Positions 6,898 to 10,102 of a DNA stretch of 10,102 bases are shown here, piece after piece. The notes below the pieces were generated by a model. It ran no database searches. It was not told where the DNA came from and worked only from the letters and a program-made list of their open reading frames with translations. Numbering within the stretch: position 1 is the first letter of the stretch; each line of letters begins with the position of its first letter. Made by a program: the position numbers and the translations under genes. The DNA is from an uncultured Pseudobdellovibrionaceae bacterium (GTDB lineage: Bacteria; Bdellovibrionota; Bdellovibrionia; Bdellovibrionales; JAMPXM01): contig CAKQVW010000082.1 of NCBI GenBank assembly GCA_934277865.1, forward strand, positions 1 through 10,102. The letters are read 5' to 3'.

Positions 6898-6932
6898 ATA
6901 ATAGCCGAAACCAAGCTACATTTCACATGTAG
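6898..6932 (-). promoter_or_regulatory. Candidate promoter and dyad operator of the exported DUF1826-like gene
   Basis: On the minus strand a -10-like TATTAT (6903 to 6898) is preceded at 17 bases by GTGAAA (6926 to 6921), a four-of-six match to the -35 box. Transcription would then start only a few bases before the ATG at 6888, giving a nearly leaderless mRNA, in keeping with the missing ribosome site. The inverted repeat CTACAT/ATGTAG (6916-6921 and 6927-6932, five-base spacer) straddles the -35 box and could be an operator. A second -35-like TTGACT (6944 to 6939) lacks a good -10 partner. Confidence 0.35.
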
Positions 6933-6944
6933 AGAATTAGTCAA

Positions 6945-6963
6945 AGTGCCGTCTAGCGGCACT
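6945..6963 (-). terminator. Hairpin over the extended kinase stop codon
   Basis: AGTGCCG and CGGCACT form a perfect 7-bp stem with a 5-base loop. On the minus strand the hairpin spans the TAG (6953-6955) that would end the full-length kinase frame, and is followed only by TTTGA, so it is at best a weak intrinsic terminator. Its position fits the end of the longer reading frame better than the TGA at 7049-7051. Confidence 0.35.
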
Positions 6964-7048
6964 GCTCCCTTAAGGCCTCAATAAGGCGCGTGATGCGAAG
7001 TCGTCGCTCGGGGCTTTGACCATCCTCCACACACCAGGCCGCGCTTAA
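6953..7048 (-). pseudogene. C-terminal remainder of the APH(6)-like kinase beyond the in-frame TGA
   Basis: Directly after the TGA at 7049-7051 the same frame stays open for 31 codons to a TAG at 6953-6955. It begins LSAAWCVEDG and continues PERRLRITRLIEAL. This matches the usual end of streptomycin 6-kinase-like proteins, in which an AYxxLSAxWsxEDG segment is followed by a helix. Adding it gives 289 residues, near the normal length of the family (StrB is 278). So the stop appears to have arisen inside a formerly longer gene. The stretch would not be translated unless the TGA is read through. Confidence 0.6.
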
Positions 7049-7822
7049 TCAGCCATACGCGAAGGCGAAATCCAAAATCCGCCTGGGCTCTAGGCTTAAG
7101 TGTTTCGAAAAAACCTCGCAGGTCGCCTGAATTCTCCCAGGTGACTCCACAAACGATGGCAGATCGTCGGGGTTAAAAAACGTGTTGGCTGTATCGTAGG
7201 TGCGCTCGCCCAAGAGGCCGTGGGGGTCGATGGCAACCCAGCCGCGATCTTTGCTTTCTAAGATATTCGTGTGATGAATGTCTCCGTGCAGGACGCAAAC
7301 ATGGTCTTCCGTTTTAAGCAGATGTTCTGCAACTTCGGCCCCTTTGACGAACAAAGAATCCGCCGCAGGATTGGCCGCCAAAGCAAAAAGGGCTCGGAAG
7401 TTTTCTCGCATCGAAGTCAGTTCGGGCACCGGGCCTTTGGGCATTTCGTGAGATCGCGCATGAAGCTTATTAAGAACGGCACAGGCGATCTCGGTCGCCT
7501 CAAGATCGTATCCTGTGTCACAACCAGAGCCATGACCAGAGTCATGACTGGCCCAAACCAGATCTTTTAAATGGCGACCGGGCAGGTGCTCTAGCAAATG
7601 CGCCCCCTCGTCAGCCTTATACAGCCTGGCGGCCCCGACTCCGCCAAAGTACTCAAGCGCTCTGGCCGCCTTCGCCTCGTCCTTTCGCCCGAGCGCGGTC
7701 AATACTTTTAAGATGGCGACTTCGCCCTGAAACAGAACCTGATAAACGTGGCTTGTCGGCGTCTCGCAAAGCTTCGCGGGGGCCGCTAAGTCCCACTTCG
7801 TAAGGTACTGATCCGGCGACAT
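7049..7822 (-). CDS. Streptomycin 6-kinase-like (APH(6)/hydroxyurea kinase family) protein, cut short by TGA
   Basis: The 257-residue frame belongs to the aminoglycoside/hydroxyurea phosphotransferase family, whose members transfer the ATP gamma-phosphate to streptomycin and related compounds. The N-lobe has AILKVL with Lys39 as the probable ATP-binding lysine. The catalytic loop is LHGDIHHTN (178-186) with Asp181 as base, and the metal site is AIDPHGLLGE with Asp199, then YDTAN and FNPDD. Residues 93-106 are an unusual Asp/Gly/His/Ser-rich imperfect repeat (HDSG, HGSG, CDTG, YD), apparently inserted after the hinge. An AGGAG nine bases before the ATG at 7822 supports the start. The frame stops at TGA right after FAYG although family-like sequence continues downstream. 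The core catalytic residues are present, but the last helices are lost. The true substrate may not be streptomycin, since chromosomal members often have no proven resistance role. Confidence 0.8.
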   Translation of the reverse strand: MSPDQYLTKWDLAAPAKLCETPTSHVYQVLFQGEVAILKVLTALGRKDEAKAARALEYFGGVGAARLYKADEGAHLLEHLPGRHLKDLVWASHDSGHGSGCDTGYDLEATEIACAVLNKLHARSHEMPKGPVPELTSMRENFRALFALAANPAADSLFVKGAEVAEHLLKTEDHVCVLHGDIHHTNILESKDRGWVAIDPHGLLGERTYDTANTFFNPDDLPSFVESPGRIQATCEVFSKHLSLEPRRILDFAFAYG

Positions 7823-7882
7823 CGCCTTAAGCTCCTGCTTTAACTGTTAAAACCAACCAGTTCTTTCAATCCACACTCTAAT

Positions 7883-7900
7883 TTGAGAGTTCTTTCTCAA
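7883..7900 (+). promoter_or_regulatory. Hairpin in the rhlE leader
   Basis: TTGAGA (7883-7888) and TCTCAA (7895-7900) form a perfect 6-bp inverted repeat with a 6-base loop, ending directly before GGAG at 7901-7904. TTGAGA also resembles a -35 box, with TATGGT (7905-7910) as -10 at 16 bases. That promoter would start transcription very close to the ATG at 7924. The two readings conflict: either the repeat is an operator over the -35 box, or it is an RNA hairpin transcribed from further upstream. Neither is proven. The region 7823-7923 also holds the divergent kinase promoter. Confidence 0.3.
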
Positions 7901-7923
7901 GGAGTATGGTAGGGTACCGCACA

Positions 7924-9435
7924 ATGAAATTTTCTGATCTTGGTCTTTTAGAGCCTATTGAACGAGCTGTCCACGAATCTGGATACACCGAACCAACCCC
8001 CATCCAACAAGCTGCGATCCCGCACCTCTTACAAGGTCGTGATCTCTTGGGATGCGCGCAAACCGGAACAGGAAAAACGGCGGCCTTCGCCTTGCCGATC
8101 CTGCATCAGCTTGTGCGCTACAACCAGCGCCCAGCGCAGAAGCAAACTCGCGCGCTGATTCTGACACCCACTCGTGAGCTGGCGATTCAGATTTACGACA
8201 ATTTCCGCGCTTACGGAAAACACACAAAAATCCGATACTCCGTGATCTTCGGTGGCGTAAGCCAAGTGCCTCAGGTGAAATCTGTCGCAGGCGGTGTTGA
8301 TGTTTTGATTGCGACTCCTGGTCGTCTCTTGGATCTCATCAATCAAAAGCACCTAAGCCTTCGTTCGCTTGAGATCTTTGTTTTGGACGAAGCCGATCGC
8401 ATGCTCGACATGGGTTTCATCCACGACATTCGAAAAATCATCGCGATGCTGCCTGAACGCCGTCACAACTTGTTTTTCTCGGCCACGATGCCGCCCGACA
8501 TTCGCCGCCTTGCCGACACGATTTTAAAAGACCCTGTCAGCGTGGAAGTCGCCCCGGTTTCGAGCACAGCCGAGCGCATCGACCAAAAGGTCATGTACGT
8601 TGATCGCAATCGCAAAAAAGATCTGCTTCGCCAAGTGATGCAGGATAAATCACTTAGCCGCGTGATCGTCTTCACTCGGACCAAGCGTGGCGCAAACCAG
8701 GTAAGCGAAGTCCTGGAAAAAAACGGCATCAAGAGCGCTCCAATTCACGGAAACAAATCGCAGTCTGCTAGACAAAAAGCGCTTGAGGCATTCAAAGCCG
8801 GACAGATTCGTGTGCTGGTCGCAACCGACATCGCCGCTCGCGGAATTGACGTCGACAACATCACTCACGTGATCAACTTTGAAGTTCCCAACATCGCCGA
8901 AAGCTATGTGCATCGGATCGGCCGAACCGCGCGCGCCGGTGCCGAAGGCATCGCGATTTCGTTTTGCGACGCCGAGGAACGTGCGTTTATCAAAGATATC
9001 GAAAAACTGATCGGCCAACCGATTCCGGTCGATCGCTCGCAGCCATATCACTCGGACGACGTGGAAAACGCGCGCATGATGTCCAAAGGCAAAGCCAAAG
9101 CCGCCATCGAAAGCGCACAAAACCAACGCCGCCACAAACACGGCCGCAACCAGCGCTCCAAGGGCCCGGGCGGCCAGGGCGGCCACAGCGCCCAGCGTGG
9201 CACTGGCGGCGGCCCGCAACAAGCCACAGGCCCTCGCGGAAATTCGGCAAGGCCCGGCGGCAGTGCGACCTCTGCGCGGCCAAGCGGAGCTTCGCGTTCT
9301 GGTGGCCCATCACCGATCACGCCGCGCGCTTCGACAACTGCCAAGTCCACCATCACTCCAAAACCAGGAACGACCGCAAAGAGCACCGGAAAAGTCGGCA
9401 AGCTCTTCCGCAGCGTTTTTGGCGGCCGGAAGTAA
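7924..9435 (+). CDS. rhlE: DEAD-box ATP-dependent RNA helicase, RhlE type
   Basis: The 503-residue product unwinds short RNA duplexes using ATP, typically in ribosome assembly, RNA decay and cold adaptation. All core motifs are present: Q motif GYTEPTPIQQ (20-29), motif I AQTGTGKT (45-52), PTRELAIQ (82-89), TPGRLLD (131-137), DEAD (155-158), SAT (187-189), motif IV VIVFTRTKRGANQV, motif V VLVATDIAARGID and motif VI HRIGRTAR (330-337). After about residue 385 a disordered, basic tail rich in Gly, Ser, Thr, Arg and Lys runs to the end, with short repeats (TTAKST twice, SARPxG twice); such tails usually bind RNA. The ATG at 7924 gives the family opening MKFSDLGLL and has AGGG nine bases upstream. 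An in-frame ATG at 7906 lies one base from AAGGAG, too close to be favoured. The DUF188-type gene follows after three bases. Confidence 0.93.
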   Translation: MKFSDLGLLEPIERAVHESGYTEPTPIQQAAIPHLLQGRDLLGCAQTGTGKTAAFALPILHQLVRYNQRPAQKQTRALILTPTRELAIQIYDNFRAYGKHTKIRYSVIFGGVSQVPQVKSVAGGVDVLIATPGRLLDLINQKHLSLRSLEIFVLDEADRMLDMGFIHDIRKIIAMLPERRHNLFFSATMPPDIRRLADTILKDPVSVEVAPVSSTAERIDQKVMYVDRNRKKDLLRQVMQDKSLSRVIVFTRTKRGANQVSEVLEKNGIKSAPIHGNKSQSARQKALEAFKAGQIRVLVATDIAARGIDVDNITHVINFEVPNIAESYVHRIGRTARAGAEGIAISFCDAEERAFIKDIEKLIGQPIPVDRSQPYHSDDVENARMMSKGKAKAAIESAQNQRRHKHGRNQRSKGPGGQGGHSAQRGTGGGPQQATGPRGNSARPGGSATSARPSGASRSGGPSPITPRASTTAKSTITPKPGTTAKSTGKVGKLFRSVFGGRK

Positions 9436-9438
9436 TTG

Positions 9439-9900
9439 ATGTCGCAGATTTACGTCGACGCCGATGGCTGCCCCGTCAAAGACGAGGTCTATCGCGTCGC
9501 CGCCCGCTATCGGATCAAGGTGCTCCTAGTCGCCAATCAGCGAATGAAGACTCCGAACGACGACAGCGTCCAAATGGTCGTCGTCTCAGGCGCCTTTGAC
9601 GCCGCTGCCGACTGGATCGTCGAGCACGTGCAAGCCGGCGACATCGTGATCACCGCCGATATTCTGCTGGCACAAAGATGCCTCTCAAAAAAGGCGAACG
9701 TGCTTGGACCTAAGGGAATCGAATTTTCCGAAGACAACATCGGCGAGGCCGTCGCAAATCGCGAACTCATGGAAAATCTGCGGCACATGGGAGAGCGTGG
9801 CGGCCCCGCGCCCATGGAAAAAAGGGACCGATCAAACTTCTTGGGCAAACTGGATCAAATCATCCAGCGCCTACGCCGCCAATCACGGCCGCAGGCCTAA
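9439..9900 (+). CDS. DUF188 / YaiI-YqxD family protein, PIN-like putative nuclease
   Basis: The 153-residue protein belongs to the widespread YaiI/YqxD (DUF188) family, whose function is not established. I recall it being grouped with PIN-like nuclease folds. Family marks are IYVDADGCPVKDEV (4-17) with Asp7 and Asp9, GDIVITADILLAQRCL (67-82) with Asp68 and Asp74, and the C-terminal GGPAPMEKRDRSNFLGKLD (121-139). The acidic residues could form a metal site. The ATG at 9439 begins three bases after the rhlE stop, with GGAAG at 9428-9432 inside the end of rhlE, so the two are probably co-transcribed and translationally coupled. A TTG at 9436 directly ahead would add only one residue. The gene ends in TAA and appears complete. 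Confidence 0.9.
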   Translation: MSQIYVDADGCPVKDEVYRVAARYRIKVLLVANQRMKTPNDDSVQMVVVSGAFDAAADWIVEHVQAGDIVITADILLAQRCLSKKANVLGPKGIEFSEDNIGEAVANRELMENLRHMGERGGPAPMEKRDRSNFLGKLDQIIQRLRRQSRPQA

Positions 9901-9939
9901 GCGACGCGACTTGTTGTGAGTGCCCAACGAGACAAAACC

Positions 9940-9962
9940 GCGTGTGTCCTCGCACATGCTTT
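9940..9962 (+). terminator. Hairpin 40 bases after the DUF188 gene
   Basis: GCGTGTG (9940-9946) pairs with CACATGC (9953-9959), seven base pairs including one G-T, around a 6-base loop, followed by TTT. This may be the terminator of the rhlE operon, though the T-run is short. Confidence 0.35.
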
Positions 9963-9998
9963 GGTGAAACACAACAGTCCCGGACTCTCATCCCCCAA

Positions 9999-10024
9999 GG
10001 CTGAGCGACAGCCAGCTTAATTTT
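9999..10024 (+). terminator. Second hairpin with T-rich 3' side
   Basis: GGCTG (9999-10003) and CAGCC (10009-10013) form a 5-bp stem with loop AGCGA, followed by AGCTTAATTTTA. It is a weaker stem than the one at 9940 but has a better T-rich stretch. It may be an alternative or backup terminator. Confidence 0.3.
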
Positions 10025-10102
10025 ATGGATCTTCGTGGAAAAATGTGGGTAAGCGGATAGCGTAGAAAGCCAGGGAACGCACTATTCCAGTTGTTTTATT
10101 GT
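10025..10102. other. Unassigned 3' edge of the window
   Basis: No coding frame, RNA gene or clear repeat can be supported here. A short ATG frame at 10025 closes after 11 codons. AT-rich sequence at the very end (TTGTTTTATTGT) could belong to a promoter of a gene beyond the window, but there is too little sequence to judge. Confidence 0.3.

Noticed and set aside
7048..7051. Selenocysteine at the kinase TGA
   Set aside because: No strong hairpin with the expected position follows the TGA, and no selenoprotein family of this kind is known to me; truncation is simpler.
8650..9222. A 190-codon open frame on the minus strand opposite rhlE, rich in Ala, Val and Phe
   Set aside because: It lies wholly inside the well-supported rhlE coding region, shows no recognisable family, and its composition is what the complement of rhlE codons gives.
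1..10102. Search for CRISPR arrays, insertion sequences, attachment sites, tRNA and rRNA
   Set aside because: No regularly spaced repeats, transposase-like frames, terminal inverted repeats flanking a gene, or recognisable RNA genes were found.

Overview
The window reads as a chromosomal segment from a Gram-negative bacterium with moderate-to-high GC. An LptE-type outer-membrane lipoprotein gene lies just upstream of holA, and both exported proteins have ordinary Sec-type signal peptides. The overall style (LptE/HolA sequences, a class V aminotransferase beside a short SerA, RhlE with a basic tail) would suit Bdellovibrionota or another former deltaproteobacterium. That placement is an inference from general resemblance, not from a marker gene. 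TGA ends several intact genes here (holA, the serA-like gene, the DUF1826-like gene), so it is an ordinary stop codon in this organism.

Layout: 1-559 (+) holds a broken gene made of DUF4214-like repeat units in two reading frames. 575-2280 (-) is lptE followed by holA, one transcription unit for outer-membrane LPS assembly and the DNA polymerase III clamp loader. A 100-bp divergent spacer (2281-2380) separates it from a plus-strand run at 2381-5946: class V aminotransferase, SerA-like dehydrogenase and purA. The first two look like a serine-making pair, and purA adds the adenylosuccinate step of AMP synthesis. A 10-bp perfect inverted repeat at 5951-5982 lies between purA and the convergent minus-strand gene that follows.

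5983-7822 (-) carries an exported DUF1826-like protein with an HxD...H pattern and, upstream of it, a streptomycin 6-kinase-like (APH(6)) gene. The kinase frame is cut by an in-frame TGA at 7049-7051, yet the following 31 codons still read as the family's C-terminus, up to a TAG at 6953-6955. 7824-9897 (+) is a short leader with a hairpin, then rhlE (DEAD-box RNA helicase), then a closely coupled DUF188/YaiI-type gene. The last 200 bases (9901-10102) hold two hairpins, either of which could be a terminator, and no recognisable gene.

Most of the window is housekeeping. I found no CRISPR array, insertion sequence, tRNA, rRNA or defence system. The points most worth a second look are the two lesions (the DUF4214 frameshift and the kinase TGA), the exported DUF1826-like protein, the likely non-standard serine pair, and the helicase/nuclease-like pair.
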